Below, piece after piece: positions 10,494 to 22,241 of a stretch of 51,240 nucleotides of DNA. The translations under genes and the position numbers were made by a program. The notes under the pieces were generated by a model. The model was given only the letters and a program-made list of their open reading frames with translations. It did not search any database and was not told the DNA's origin. How positions within the stretch are numbered: the stretch's first letter is position 1; every line of letters begins with the position of its first letter. This DNA comes from Entrophospora sp. SA101 (Eukaryota > Glomeromycota > Glomeromycetes > Entrophosporales > Entrophosporaceae): NCBI GenBank assembly GCA_958430865.1, contig CAUDNR010001247.1, positions 1 through 51,240 on the forward strand, written 5' to 3'.

Positions 10494-12264
10494 TTAAAGA
10501 AGAGCAAATACAGCCTTATTTACTATTTAAAATAAAACAAAATTAATCAACAATTAATATGTTTTCAAAAACAATGATATTGACTATAATGATAGTGTAA
10601 TGATGAAAATACTTACAGACTTATTCATTATTTAAATAAAATAAAAATTAATAGTTAGTGTGTTTTTAAAAACAATGATATTGGCTTTAATAATAGTAAT
10701 GATGAAAATGCTTACTTTCTATTTACTATTTAAAATCAATCAACAGTTAATAATATGTTTCAAAAACAATGATATGACTGTAATGGTAGTAATGATGAAA
10801 ATATTTGTAGGCTATTTATTATTTAAAATAAAATGAGAACCAATCAGCAGTTAATATGTTTTTAAAAACAATGATATTCACTTTAATAATGGTAAATGAT
10901 GAGAATACTTACTTGCTATTCATTATTTAAAATAAAACAGGAATCAATCAACAGTTAATATGTTTTCAAAAACAATGATATTGAGTATAATGATAGTAAT
11001 GATGAAAAAACTTACAACCTATTTATTATTTAAAATCAATCAACAGTTAATATGTTTTCAAAAACAATTGGCTGTAATAATAGTAAATGATGAGAATACT
11101 TACTTGCTATTTATTATTTAAAATAAAACAGGAATCAATCAACAGTTAATATGTTTTCAAAAACAATGATATTGTGTATAATGATAGTAATGATGAAAAT
11201 ACTTACAACCTATTTATTATTTGAAATCAATCAACAGTTAATATGTTTTCAAAAACAATGATATTGAGTATAATAATAGTAAATGATGAGAATACTTACT
11301 CCCTATTTATTATTTAAAATAAATCAACAGTTAATATGTTTTCAAAAACAATGATTGATATTGACTGTAATAATGGTAAATGATGAGAATACTTACATTC
11401 TATTCATTATTTAAAATAAAATAAAAATTAGCAGTTAATATGTTTTCAAAACAATGATATTGAATGTAATGATAGTAATGATGAAAATACTTACAGACTA
11501 TTCATTATTTAAAATAAAGTAAAAATTAGCAGTTAATATGTTTCAAAAACAATGATATTGACTGTAATGATAGTAATGATGAAAATATTTACAGACTATT
11601 CATTATTTAAAATAAAGTAAAAATTAGCAATTAATATGTTTTCAAAAACAATGATATTGAGTGTAATGATGAAAATACTTACTCCCTATTCATTATTTAA
11701 AATAAAGTAAAAATTAGCAGTTAATATGTTTTCAAAAACAATGATATTGACTGCAATAATAATAAAATGATGAAAATACTTACTCCCTATTCATTATTTA
11801 AAATAAATCAACAGTTAATATGTTTTCAAAAACAATGATATTGACTGTAATGATAGTAATGATGAAAATACTTACAGGCTATTCATTATTTAAAATAAAA
11901 CGAGAATCAATCAACAGTTAATATGTTTTCAAAAACAATGATATTGACTGTAATAATAGTAACTTACCACTCTATTTATTATTTAAAATAAAATGAAAAC
12001 AAATAATTAATATGTTTTCAAAAACAATTATATTGACTGCAATAATAATACAAAAATACTTACGGAACTATTCATTATTTAAAATCAAATGAAACCCAAT
12101 AGTTAGCATTTTTTCAAAATCAATGATATTTGACTATAATGATGTTTATTGCAATAGTTAAATGAAATACCTCGCTCCTCTAAATTATTGTTAATACCCA
12201 TTGGACTTGCTAAAACAACGACAGCAAAGATAACCAAAAAGAGAAGAGAAATATTGAATTTCAT
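10494..12264 (-). CDS. Predicted secreted peptide gene assembled from single-codon exons
   Basis: Exon 1 (12264-12171, 94 nt) starts ATG and encodes a textbook signal peptide, MKFNISLLFLVIFAVVVLA, then SPMGINNNLEER and one extra G before a GTATTT donor. Downstream, tandem introns of 85-103 nt beginning GTAAGT and ending AATAG or AATAAG are separated by tiny exons: TTCC (12067-12064), AGTG (11971-11968), then 3-nt exons ending at 11876 Pro, 11784 Gly, 11683 Gly, 11593 Ser, 11495 Ser, 11397 Asn, 11300 Gly, 11207 Val, 11104 Gln, 11016 Val, 10913 Gln, 10716 Lys and 10617 Ser. One further unit (CCT, 10811-10809) has lost its donor (GTAAGT is ACAAAT). The last exon begins at 10514 and reads AVFALL then TAA (10496-10494). 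The two 4-nt exons together restore the frame left by exon 1, and all later exons keep it. The total is 162 nt, 53 codons plus stop. Known: micro-exon genes occur in other eukaryotes. Inference: splicing really joins these exons; no transcript was seen. Function unknown. Confidence 0.6.
10515..12170 (-). repeat. Tandem array of about 16 intron-like units
   Basis: The units are 88-107 bp and share, on the minus strand, GTAAGTATTTTCATCATT, then AATATCATTGTTTTTGAAAA, CATATTAACTG with possible branch sites (CTAAT or TTGAT), and TTTTAAATAATGAATAG. They vary by small deletions in the middle and before the acceptor, but the donor and acceptor ends are well kept. The only place that changes in a codon-sized way is the triplet between the acceptor of one unit and the donor of the next. 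Confidence 0.85.
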
Positions 12265-12330
12265 TTTTGATTTGTTCAGTTAATTCTTAGCAAATTTTGG
12301 TTTTTTTTCAAATTGTACGCAGTTGAGAAA

Positions 12331-12337
12331 TTTATAA
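12331..12337 (-). promoter_or_regulatory. Candidate TATA box of the micro-exon gene
   Basis: TTTATAAA reads on the minus strand about 70 bases upstream of the ATG at 12264. In such AT-rich DNA this could be chance, but the distance is suitable for a promoter with a short leader. Confidence 0.3.
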
Positions 12338-12339
12338 AA

Positions 12340-13282
12340 AATTTATCGTAAATCAGTTATTTAGAATTTTGGTTATTCTTCGATTAAACAAGAAATTGAT
12401 TGTTGATCGTGAATGGGCTGTGTGCCGTGTATCATACATAAAGTGAATAATGTAACGACAACGACAATAAACAACAAAGAAAGAAAAAAATACAAATGGT
12501 TATTTACTTTTAGGCGTGTATCGAAGATAAACGGAAATGACCAACTTCATTATAAATAACCATAAGAAAATTAATTAATACTCGATCGTTTTTTAATTCT
12601 ATAATGGCAAAATGCCCATTTTAATTATAAATCTTGTTATATTAATATGCGGAAACAAAAATTTTATTTAATTACCATAATAGTCACAGGACATGTCACA
12701 TCAATTGATTTCTATATTATTATGTGAAAATTAGTTTTTTTAAAATATCTCATTATTTTTATAATAAACTCGAACATCGTTGTTAGAGTAAAATGAAAGT
12801 ATTCCATTAAAGCTTTCTAATCAATACTTTTTTATATCGAAAGCTCTTCCATGCATGAATTCACAGCTATTCAAAAACGGTATTACTTTTTCACTTCAAA
12901 GCTCAGATTATTTCTCAATATTGCTTTAAAAGGTTTGATAGTAAATGAGAAGGTGTAGAATACTTTAAGCTTTCATACGGTCATTACTTTATGGGAAGTA
13001 TTGGTTAATAAGTTTTAGAGAGGCTTACGAAAAAATATTTTATAAAAATTTAATAGTCATGAAGAATTTTTGTAGATGGGATTCAGCAAAAACTAAAAGG
13101 TATTTTATTAGATTGTTTTATATTTCTGACTTTATATTGATTAAAGTTTCATTAATGATTATTATGAATATCTATCAATCAGTAATTGTTATAGCAACAT
13201 TAAACAATAATATTAGTAGCAATAAATAGCAAACGACAATAACGAATCATCGTTTTTTGAGGATGATAATAAAGATTAAGAT
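12340..13282. other. Intergenic stretch, no gene seen
   Basis: AT-rich sequence upstream of the micro-exon gene. I see no open frame of interest, no clear terminal inverted repeats and no tandem array in it. Confidence 0.4.
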
Positions 13283-13737
13283 CCAGTTTGTGTAAGAGTG
13301 ATCGAAGTAAGCATTAAGAACAAGATCTATGAACAAAATATAATAACGAACGTTTTATTAATAATTCAATAGTTTATGTAGGAGTGATCAAAGTAAGCAT
13401 TAAGGACAAGATCTATGAACAAAATATAATAACAAACGTTTTATTAATTATTCAATAGTTTATGTAGGAGTGATCGAAGTAAGCATTAAGGGCAAGATCT
13501 ATGAACAAAATATAATAACAAACGTTTTATTAATTATTCAATAGTTTGTATAAGATCTATGAACAAAATATTCTAACGAACGTTTTATCAATTATTCAAT
13601 AGTTTGTGTAGGAGTAATCGAAGTAAGCTTTAAGGACAAGATCTATGAACAAAATATTCTAACGAACGTTTTATTAATTATTCAATAGTCTGTATAGGAA
13701 TGATCGAAATAAGCGTTAATGGCAAGATCTATGAAGC
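13283..13737. repeat. 86-bp tandem repeat array
   Basis: About five units carry AGTTTATGTAGGAGTGATC, AAGTAAGCATTAAG, CAAGATCTATGAACAAAATA and AACGAACGTTTTATTAAT. One unit near 13545 is internally deleted. A stray piece of the same unit (ATGTTTTATCAATTATTCAA) is at 14300-14323, past an inserted element, so the array was interrupted. No coding frame runs through it. Confidence 0.8.
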
Positions 13738-13761
13738 TTGCGAAGCAAGTTTTACAAAAAT

Positions 13762-14289
13762 TAGTGGTTGTATCCGTTGATTATCCGGGTGTTTGAGCAA
13801 TTAGTCAATCAATAAAACTCAACATCCGGATAATTGGTCAGTCAATAGAATTCAACACCCGGATCATTGATCATTCACTGAATATCCGCCGAATATCCGC
13901 CGAATATCCGTTAAATATTAAATTTATTTAAAAAAAATTTTTTTATTCATCAGGAAAATATAATAAATTTTTATTCATCAAGATCAAGAAAATATTTTCA
14001 ACACACACATTGCATATTTTTTTTAAGAAATACAATTCTTTCAAATAATAATGGGTTCAATTTTGTTCGTTTGGCTGTCATTAAAGAATGTAAGTGATAA
14101 AATATTATTTATTATATTAATTACGTGGATATTTTTATTTTTTTATATTCTGTACCACCGATTATTCACCAATTATTTGGTGAAAATTTTCAACACCCGA
14201 TTAATTAATCAATGAAAAATTCTCAATACCCGATTAACCGGATAATTAGTGAATAATTGGTGAATATCATTCGGCGGTTACAACCACTA
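13762..14289. mobile_element. hAT-like non-autonomous element (528 bp) inserted in the 86-bp array
   Basis: It has inverted ends TAGTGGTTGTATCCG and TAGTGGTTGTAACCGCCGAA and a perfect 8-bp duplication, ACAAAAAT at 13754-13761 and 14290-14297. Subterminal parts repeat ATATCCGCCGA, CAACACCCGGAT and GATTAATTAATC motifs in both orientations. There is no transposase frame. The position inside the tandem array and the exact duplication support a real insertion. Confidence 0.85.
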
Positions 14290-14323
14290 ACAAAAATGAA
14301 TGTTTTATCAATTATTCAATAGT

Positions 14324-15596
14324 TATTTATTTATGTATATAAATTTCTTTTATTTTAACTTATATTTAATAACATCACTATGACAAATAATTAAATGAAT
14401 AAAGTCAGAGATAAAAACCTTTTAATTCAATCATTATTGTTGCTTGTTTACTATTATAATTATTATTTATGTATATACTGTAGGTAAAGAAAAACTTTAA
14501 TGCCTATTTATTTATTATATTACTTTTAAAATAAATGATTTTGCTATAAAAGACACACCTAAGTGATCAAAATCTACAAGTATTCATAATAATGTAACAT
14601 TTGGACATTTATTTCTACTTATACTTGCGATTTGACGCGTCAAACAAAATTTTTCATATATGAATATAAAGGCAAAATTTGACTTTGAGGGTCAGATTAT
14701 TTTCGGTTTTATTAACAACCTGCTTTGAAAATAAAGCAGATACACATGATAAAGAAGTTATATCTCAAATTTGGCGGTGGTTGCTACACAGCAAGGTATT
14801 AAATGGGGATTAGAAGTCACTTGATTGTAAAATTTTACTATGATGCAGATCATCAAAAATTTACTATGTTTTACAACTCCCTATTGATCGAAAGATAGGA
14901 CCCGTGACATTGCTTTTTTTATGGTTCGTCACGCACAATTTGTATTAATCGTCACAATTTCATTGATATTTGTCACGAGGCCACCTTTCCAGACTTTACG
15001 GTAGTGTTTGACTTTACCTAGATTACCTAATTCGGGTTAGCACCACTTAAAAGAAAAGATAAACAGTTGCGGCACACGGAAAATCTTTCCGAGGGTTATG
15101 ACATAAAATCACTTTTTAGTCGGAAATTAAACAGTAGGGTAGGGTTTAATTGCATATTGAATGGTATAGAGCTAGAGTTTCTATTCATAATACTGTAATA
15201 GAGATACCTATTTGAAATGTTCGTTTTATTTGAACAAACTTTCAATTGCAATGTAATTTGAATACTAGTAACGAATAAAGCAAATAATTTGAATAGAACC
15301 ATGAGATTTTGCGACTCAGTTTGATTATTTACTTTGGTAGAAAGTAAAGGTTTAATTTTTGGTTTTTGTTAAGTGTAAACGTTTTTGTTTTTGTAAATGA
15401 ATTTAAGTATTTTTATGTTGTTATTACATATCACTTTGTTGTATTGTGTTAAAGTATTTTGCAAAAGTATGGCTAAATTTAACCAGCCAAAGAAAAGTAA
15501 AAATAAATAAACAAGGAACTTCACTAAAGAATTTATTGCTTTATAATAGGGCTATGCTTTATTTTACGATAAAAGTGTGCTTACGGACTTTCTAGG
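14324..15596. other. Intergenic stretch, no gene seen
   Basis: Mixed AT-rich sequence. A minus-strand 68-codon frame at 15302-15096 has no recognisable content and I treat it as chance. Confidence 0.4.
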
Positions 15597-15758
15597 CACA
15601 AGAAAGAGGCAGCAAATTCGGAAAACAAGTTAATTGAATATAAAGTCTTGCAATTAATCAACAAGTATAGCTCAAAAGTTAATTCAAACACGGCCATACA
15701 TATTTTGGAAGATCAAAAGGTGATGCAATTCATCAAAATAATAATATTTCTTATTTGA
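15597..15758 (+). pseudogene. Orphan coding-like segment, perhaps one exon
   Basis: After a possible acceptor (TTTCTAG at 15589-15595) a 53-codon open stretch contains KEAANSENKLIEYKVLQLIN followed by KYSSKVNSNTAIHILEDQKV, then TGA. The charged, helix-forming composition is unlike neighbouring translated noise. No partner exon was found on either side. It may be an exon remnant of a duplicated gene or of a mobile element. Confidence 0.3.
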
Positions 15759-16730
15759 TTAGTAAAACAATTTAAGTAAAATTGAGAGAAATGATTTTTA
15801 TATTAAAAATAAATAAATGTTAAATAAATATTTTTATACAACCAAAAAATTACTTCTTTAGAAACGATTATTTATTTTCGTTCAACATGTCAGAGTTGAG
15901 CAAAGCAAATGTTTAATCATGAACCATATTTCATTTAGGTATGGAACGATGAATATATTTATGTGGTGTTAACCATTATGTTTTCATCTTGCGTTTTAGA
16001 TCACTCTAAATTGACATACTTGTCCCGGATGCCTTTATCTTTTGATTGTAAAATGCCCGTGATGGACAAAGCAAATGTTTAATTGGGAATCAGCAAATTT
16101 TGTTATAGAGAAAATTGAATATAATTATTTATTGAATATAAAACATTGATTTAAAATCACTTGATTGTATTTTTTACATAATGCTATATTATAACATGTA
16201 GATTATAAATGGTGAAAATATTAGACCCTGCTTGCTTAATAAAAAATGGGAATTGTGCCCGAATACTTTATTTAAATCTAAACATTAATAAGTTGATCTA
16301 CATGCCCCATTTTTATTTGTTACAATACGCAATAAAATTAAGTTTTCCATATAACAAATTTTGTCATTTACCTCGAAAGTTGTTTTTGCTAGAGACAGTT
16401 CCATATATTGTCCTAAAATTTGAATCAATTTCAATAGAAAATCAGTCAACAAAAAAAGGCTCTACACTCAACATTATCCAAACACCCTACATTGGTTATA
16501 TGATTTTGAATTGAAGCAATCCCATTTTTAAGCACTTTCAAGAGCATAATAATAATGGACATTTGTTTTATCACAAAATCAAATGCTTTTATGTTGTGAA
16601 TTTAGAATAGGAAAAAAAATTAGTTTGACAAATATATCTTTTTTTTTTACATTGATATATTGCTTTATTTCTTCATTTAGGCAAAACTTGATCATCTAAT
16701 TCATCAGGTATTGAATGGTCATATTAGAAG
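15759..16730. other. Intergenic stretch, no gene seen
   Basis: AT-rich. A 101-codon frame at 16209-16514 lacks protein-like composition beyond chance and has no motif. Confidence 0.4.
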
Positions 16731-17344
16731 CAAGGTTGGGTGATGAAAATATTTTGGAGTGTAAAAAGTATTTTGTCAAATGGGGCACATGTGACAAAAG
16801 TGACAAAAAGTGACAATGGGTAAAGTCAAAAGTCAAATTGTGATAAAAATATAAAATTCAATTTTATTTAGATTTAATTAAATCAAAAATTTAATTTTGA
16901 ACATTTTTTTACATTGTAAATCATGTTTCTTGGTTGGATACTTAATTTTTGTGCACAAAATTTTAGTAGGAATTGCTGCTTCACATCTATTGCTGGGTTT
17001 CATATAACTTTCTTCAAAATCTGTAGAATCATCTGATCATTCTGATTGTTGAAATGATTCTTCATTTACTATTGTAATGGAGTGTAACCATACATCAAAC
17101 ACAGGATGTCCTGTATCTAATTCTTGATTATTGTTAAATGAACTTTCAGGTATATTATCTAATTTTAATGTTTGCAAATTCATATTATTGGGAAGGAATT
17201 GATGAATTGGGAGAATTAGAATTTGACACCATGAATTTTATTTACTCCATAATTTAAAATCCACAAAATAATTGGTTTATTTGTCAAATTACTCAAAGTA
17301 TAAAAGCCCCATTTCATCACACTTATTTTTGTCATCCAACCTTG
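16731..17344. mobile_element. hAT-like non-autonomous element (614 bp)
   Basis: The ends are CAAGGTTGGGTGATGAAAAT and, inward from the right, CAAGGTTGGATGACAAAAAT. A perfect 8-bp duplication ATTAGAAG flanks it (16723-16730 and 17345-17352), and it matches the hAT target preference for T at position 2 and A at position 7. The left part repeats GTGACAAAAGTGACAAAA. No transposase frame is visible. Confidence 0.88.
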
Positions 17345-17352
17345 ATTAGAAG

Positions 17353-20300
17353 TAACATTTTAAAGGTTTTAGAGATCTATACATATCAAAATTGTTTCAT
17401 TTATTTTGTTTTTTTTTAAGTATTGTTCTGAATATTTCTGTAATGTTAAGAATGCCTGAATATTCTTAATAATAATAATAATAGATGGTGGTTAAGAAGT
17501 GTTACATGCAGATAAATTTTATACTTTAAGAAAGAAGTTTATAATATTAAAAAAATTTTTTTTTCATAACATATAATATAAAGAAGGTAATGTAAAAAAA
17601 CATGAAAAAGATTACATATGTATGTTTTCTTGTATATATATATATTATTTAAAGATAACATAACAATCTCACCATGATAATAAAAATGATTTAATGGTGA
17701 AAAAAGACAAAGAGTAGATAATATTTTAGATAAATATGAAATTAAATTATAAAAGAGTAGGTAATAAGACTACTGTGCAACAATTAAAGAAACAAAGAAA
17801 TATGACATTAAGAAAACGAAAATATAAAAAATATATGACCAACCATCTTTATTTATATAGAATGAAGGGTATGCTTCCAAATTCGTGTAATGATCATCAC
17901 AAATATATACGCATACACACTCTAAAAAACGAATTTTAGTACTAATACTAATACGTTTTCCTGTTTTTCCGGGCTAATAATTTGCATATATAATTTCTAA
18001 ATTTGGTAATAGATTTCTGCATTACCTTCTTGTTATAGAAATAAAATTACCAATTTAGGTAAACGTCTAAGGATTTTTAAACTATTGTTTGGCCTCTCTA
18101 AAATTTTGCTTCATCCAATTGTTTGATTCTGATAAAATTAATTTCAAAATCTTTAGCTACTTATCTTGAGTTAAGCCAAGATCATTGTTAGCATGCATAC
18201 ATAACTCTTTTTTTTTGCGAAGCACTTAAAGAGGTTCTTTTTGGAGAGGTTTGACTCATTTTTTAAACTAATATTTTATTAAAATTACAAAATCGATTGA
18301 TCGGAATGATTTGATTGGTTTTCCCATTATGCTTATAACGGGAATAACATAAATTTTGTTTTTATTGTAACCTGTATTGGCCAATTTTTTCAAATAAAAT
18401 ACTAATACTGCTTTAATTTTTTTATGAATTTTAACAACGATTCCAATGACCACAAATATATTTTATTAAAGGTAAGTTTTAATTATTTTTTTTTTTCATA
18501 CAGAAGTAAAAATTTATTAATTTTTTATTAACAAAATTTTAAACAATATAAATTTTTTAGTAGGGAAATAACAATAAGTAATTCTGTTCAGGAAAAGAGA
18601 GCATAAAAATTCAAATCAAAAATCAAAAATCCAGTCATGGTGGAATGTTTGAGATAGTGATAGTTTAAACATAAAAATAGTTGGTCTTCAACAATTACAA
18701 ATCAAATTAAAATTTAAAAATGGTAAGAAAAGAAATGTACAGCTATTGATATAATCAATCAATTTTATAGGCAACTCAAATGTCAAGTATATTTTTAATA
18801 ATTTACAATGCCTATTTTTTGCAAATGATGGAAAACACTATATTTAATGAATTAAACATTAATTCCAACTTTAACACCACCAAAAATGCCATACGGTTAA
18901 AATAAACTAGTTAATTATTATTATCAATAAATATTATTTATATTTAATATATTTTTTATAAAAAATATTTCCATTTTGTGTCAACCCTACAGTATCTTAT
19001 CTGTAAATAATTTTAATATATCAATTTATATATATATATTTCAACAATGAACATCAATAAAATAAAAATAACAATGTTCAATCAACAATATTAATATAAT
19101 AACTAATTAGTTGATATTTTAACAAACCAAAAACCACATCTTGATATTAATTTGAATGATGAAAATATTTGAATACCTATTTTTCTTTAATGATTATTAT
19201 TATTAAATCCAAAAAGTTTTATATTTTATTTAGCATGTTTTTGTTTTTTTATATTGATCAAAAAAAAAAAAAAAAAGGTCCATGCGAATATTTACAATAA
19301 TTGTGTTTTCACTATACCTTAATAGGCGGCAAATACTTCTAAAATCAAATCCTAGCTAGAGAACAGGGACTAAGAGTCAGTCAGTAGTAATAAATTTAAA
19401 ATTAAGGGTAGAGTGTAGTCATGTGATTTTATTTAACGTCGCCTCAAAAAAATTGTTACCCATAAGAACACAAAATATATTATTAAATTTCAAAAAAAAA
19501 TTTTTTACCCGAGTTCACAAGGTGGTATTAGACTTGTTAGACTATAAAATAGCCTTATTGGTATATATATAAAAGTTAAAGCATAAGAAAATTAATTCAT
19601 TGGCATCATATTTTATTTTAGGAGCTCGAAAAAATATTTTCGTCGATAGTCTGTTTTATTCTTGAAATGATATTTGTCTCAACCTTTTGCTAATAAAAAA
19701 TAATGGAAAGAAAAAAAAGATTAATTTTTTATTGTTATTGGTCAAGTAATAAAATATTTCTGACGCATTCGTTCATATTTATTATTATATAAATCGATTT
19801 GATCAACCCGAATATTTTGGCAGGTTAAATAATGGCTTTTTGTTGTGCATGCATACACAGTTTTTTCACATTATTTTTAGGTAAAAAAAAAAATTTTTTT
19901 TTCTTTTTAGGTGTTGATAGATTTTTGTACTAACTAAATCTGGAAATTAAATGCTGATTTTTTGTAAATGGATCCACATTACATTAAACAATAATAAATT
20001 GTCCAATTTGATAAATTTCGAAACCCCGAAAATTCGCGTTTTAATTTGGGTTTATTTTTAAACTCGAAATATGTATGTATCCTTGTTAAAAGAAACTAAT
20101 TTTTATATAAAAAATAAAAATAAATTACATACTGACATATATGTTGGTATTTAATATTTAAATAATTTCTTTGTTTATATTCTTACATTATTGTCTATTG
20201 ATTAATCAATTGCGGATGATGCGATTGAATAAAAAATGGGTTTGGCGTTATTGCCTACCTTCCATTCTTTTTACAGATTCGTTTATTTATCATTTCTAAC

Positions 20301-22135
20301 AGGGATAAAGAAAGTAAATACTGCAGTATTTTTATCACCACCACCACCACCACCATCATCATCATCACCATTATATAGTATTATCATTATGTCGTATTGT
20401 AGTATCGCATATTCTGTACAAATTGATACATATCTGGTTTTCTATTAAAGAGGAACAATCACTTTAGTATTGATAAGATTACAAATATTGCTTTTTTATT
20501 GGGAAATGTTGTTTCCTTTATTTGTGTATATATAGCTTGTAGACCGATTGATTCGATTCGATTGGTTTAGTTCAGATTGATAGATAATTAAGAGTACAAA
20601 TAAAATAGTAGATTTTGCTGTTATTGTGATCCTTATAAGTTAATTAAGACGTATATATACGCACGTACGCGCACATATATATACATATGTGTAATATTAG
20701 ATAGATGGATAGATACCATTTTATGTATAATTTGTAATTAATAATTAATAATATCAGCAACAAAAACACAACAATAACGACGACAACAACAATAATAACA
20801 GCAATATTAATAATAATAACAATAACAACAATAATAGCGTGATCAATTGAAGTTAACAACAATAGCATACATTAATTATTCTATTTGGATCAATAATCTG
20901 CCATTCCGGAATTGTTCAGTGACTGATAACAATGATAAGTGAAAAAAGATGGTGAAGGCAATTATAGTTGGATGATAAGATGAAGACAATTGAGGATAAA
21001 ATTCGATTAAACTAAAATTAATCAAAATAAAGTTTGATCTATTTATTTCGTGCGATTGCTAATATATTATCATTTATCGTTGGTTGTTTTGGCGTATATC
21101 TCTCTTTCATTATTTCCTAGCTTTATTCTATATATGTCTTTATCCGCATTCGTCAACAACAATAATAATAAAAACAAAAAGGTTGATTATTGTGTTTATG
21201 CTGTTAAAACATCCCAAAGCTCCACGTGAATAGAAAAAAAAAAAGAGATTTTTTACCACGATTGTTAATCTCCGTGAACTTTAAATTTAAGATCATTATT
21301 GTGAAGTATTAAATACTAATGAGGATAAATATATATCATATTAAGCATCTCTCTTTATCTTTCTCCATGGATAGATTAATTAATCAATAAATCAATTGAA
21401 CAAATGAATGAATAAAACAACTTTAAACTTTATTTAAAATTACGATTACGAAACGCTAAATAAAAAGAAATGAAACTTTAATAATTTTAATCTAGTTCAA
21501 ATTAATAATAAATTAATAACTCAGTATAACTTATTATCACACAATAGTATCATCTTTTATCACAATATTTTAATGTTAATAACAAAATGCAGGCATTCGG
21601 AAATTATAATTAATCACCAAAATATAAAATATAATTATTTTGAACATAGTTTTTCTAATAATAGCATCCCCGCCATAATCAAAAATTATTTGTAATAAAA
21701 GTGCCCTGTAAAAAATAGTAACTGCTGCTGATTTATTTATTATTATTATTTATTTATCCCATGAGATACCGAAATCTTTAATTGTATGGACATGTGTTTG
21801 TTGTGCACGAATTTATTTATTTTCGTTTAATTGCGAAGAAAAACTGTTTTACAACAACAGCAATAGTACTCAAATTAAATAAATAAATATGCTGATTAAC
21901 TTATAAATATATACTTTATAGATATTATATAGATGCATATATGCCTTTTAATTGAACTATTCTTTAAATATATACCTTTTTTAAAATAAATTTCTTTTTA
22001 GACTCGTCATCGTCAATATTGGTGTTGACATTTAATTTAATCAATTCAATAAAGATAAATTTCTCACATACAAGGGAAAAAAGTTGATGTCAAAAAATGC
22101 CATTTATATTCTTGGATTAAATTATTAATTAATCG
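17353..22135. other. Long gene-poor region with microsatellites
   Basis: No supported gene in nearly 4.8 kb. Contents include poly-A/T runs, a CCA/TCA repeat at 20335-20370 that gives a false proline-rich frame, and AAC/AAT trinucleotide runs at 20755-20865. Bases 18037-18090 resemble 7182-7250 (shared ATAAAATTA.CAATTTAGGTAA and AAGGATTTTTAAA), so an old dispersed repeat is present. Small frames (17736-17939, 18268-18453, 20236-20448) show no domain. Confidence 0.45.
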
Positions 22136-22137
22136 TA

Positions 22138-22241
22138 TCAGGAAACATAGGGTCCAAAATTGGCCAGCATTATGCTGAGATTTTGGTAATTTTGATCAAT
22201 TTTGAACCTTACATAGGTTTACGCAAGATTTATTTTCCTGA
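22138..22241. mobile_element. Short fold-back MITE with TA target site
   Basis: The 104-bp unit starts TCAGGAAACATAGGGTCC and ends TTTATTTTCCTGA. The inner arms GGTCCAAAATTG and CAATTTTGAACC also pair, so most of it can form a hairpin. TA dinucleotides flank it at 22136-22137 and 22242-22243. This fits a Tc1/mariner-derived MITE, although a 2-bp duplication is weak evidence in AT-rich DNA. Confidence 0.55.

Noticed and set aside
10515..12170. CRISPR-like appearance: regular direct repeats of about 95 bp
   Set aside because: The spacers are 3-4 bases, the repeats are long and AT-rich and contain splice signals, and the genome is eukaryotic.
10515..12170. Plain non-coding minisatellite inside one intron
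   Set aside because: Not fully excluded, but the restored frame, signal peptide, intact donors and acceptors and triplet-focused variation make the micro-exon reading better. Kept as the alternative in the findings.
14880..15080. Less AT-rich patch checked for a tRNA or small RNA gene
   Set aside because: No cloverleaf, T-loop GTTCGAATC-type box or A/B boxes found.
20236..20448. Frame with PPPPPPSSSS
   Set aside because: Produced by a CCA/TCA microsatellite; no ATG-supported gene context, no conserved part.
20644..20868. Hydrophobic minus-strand frame
   Set aside because: Antisense of AAC/AAT trinucleotide runs, which always read as Ile/Val/Leu.
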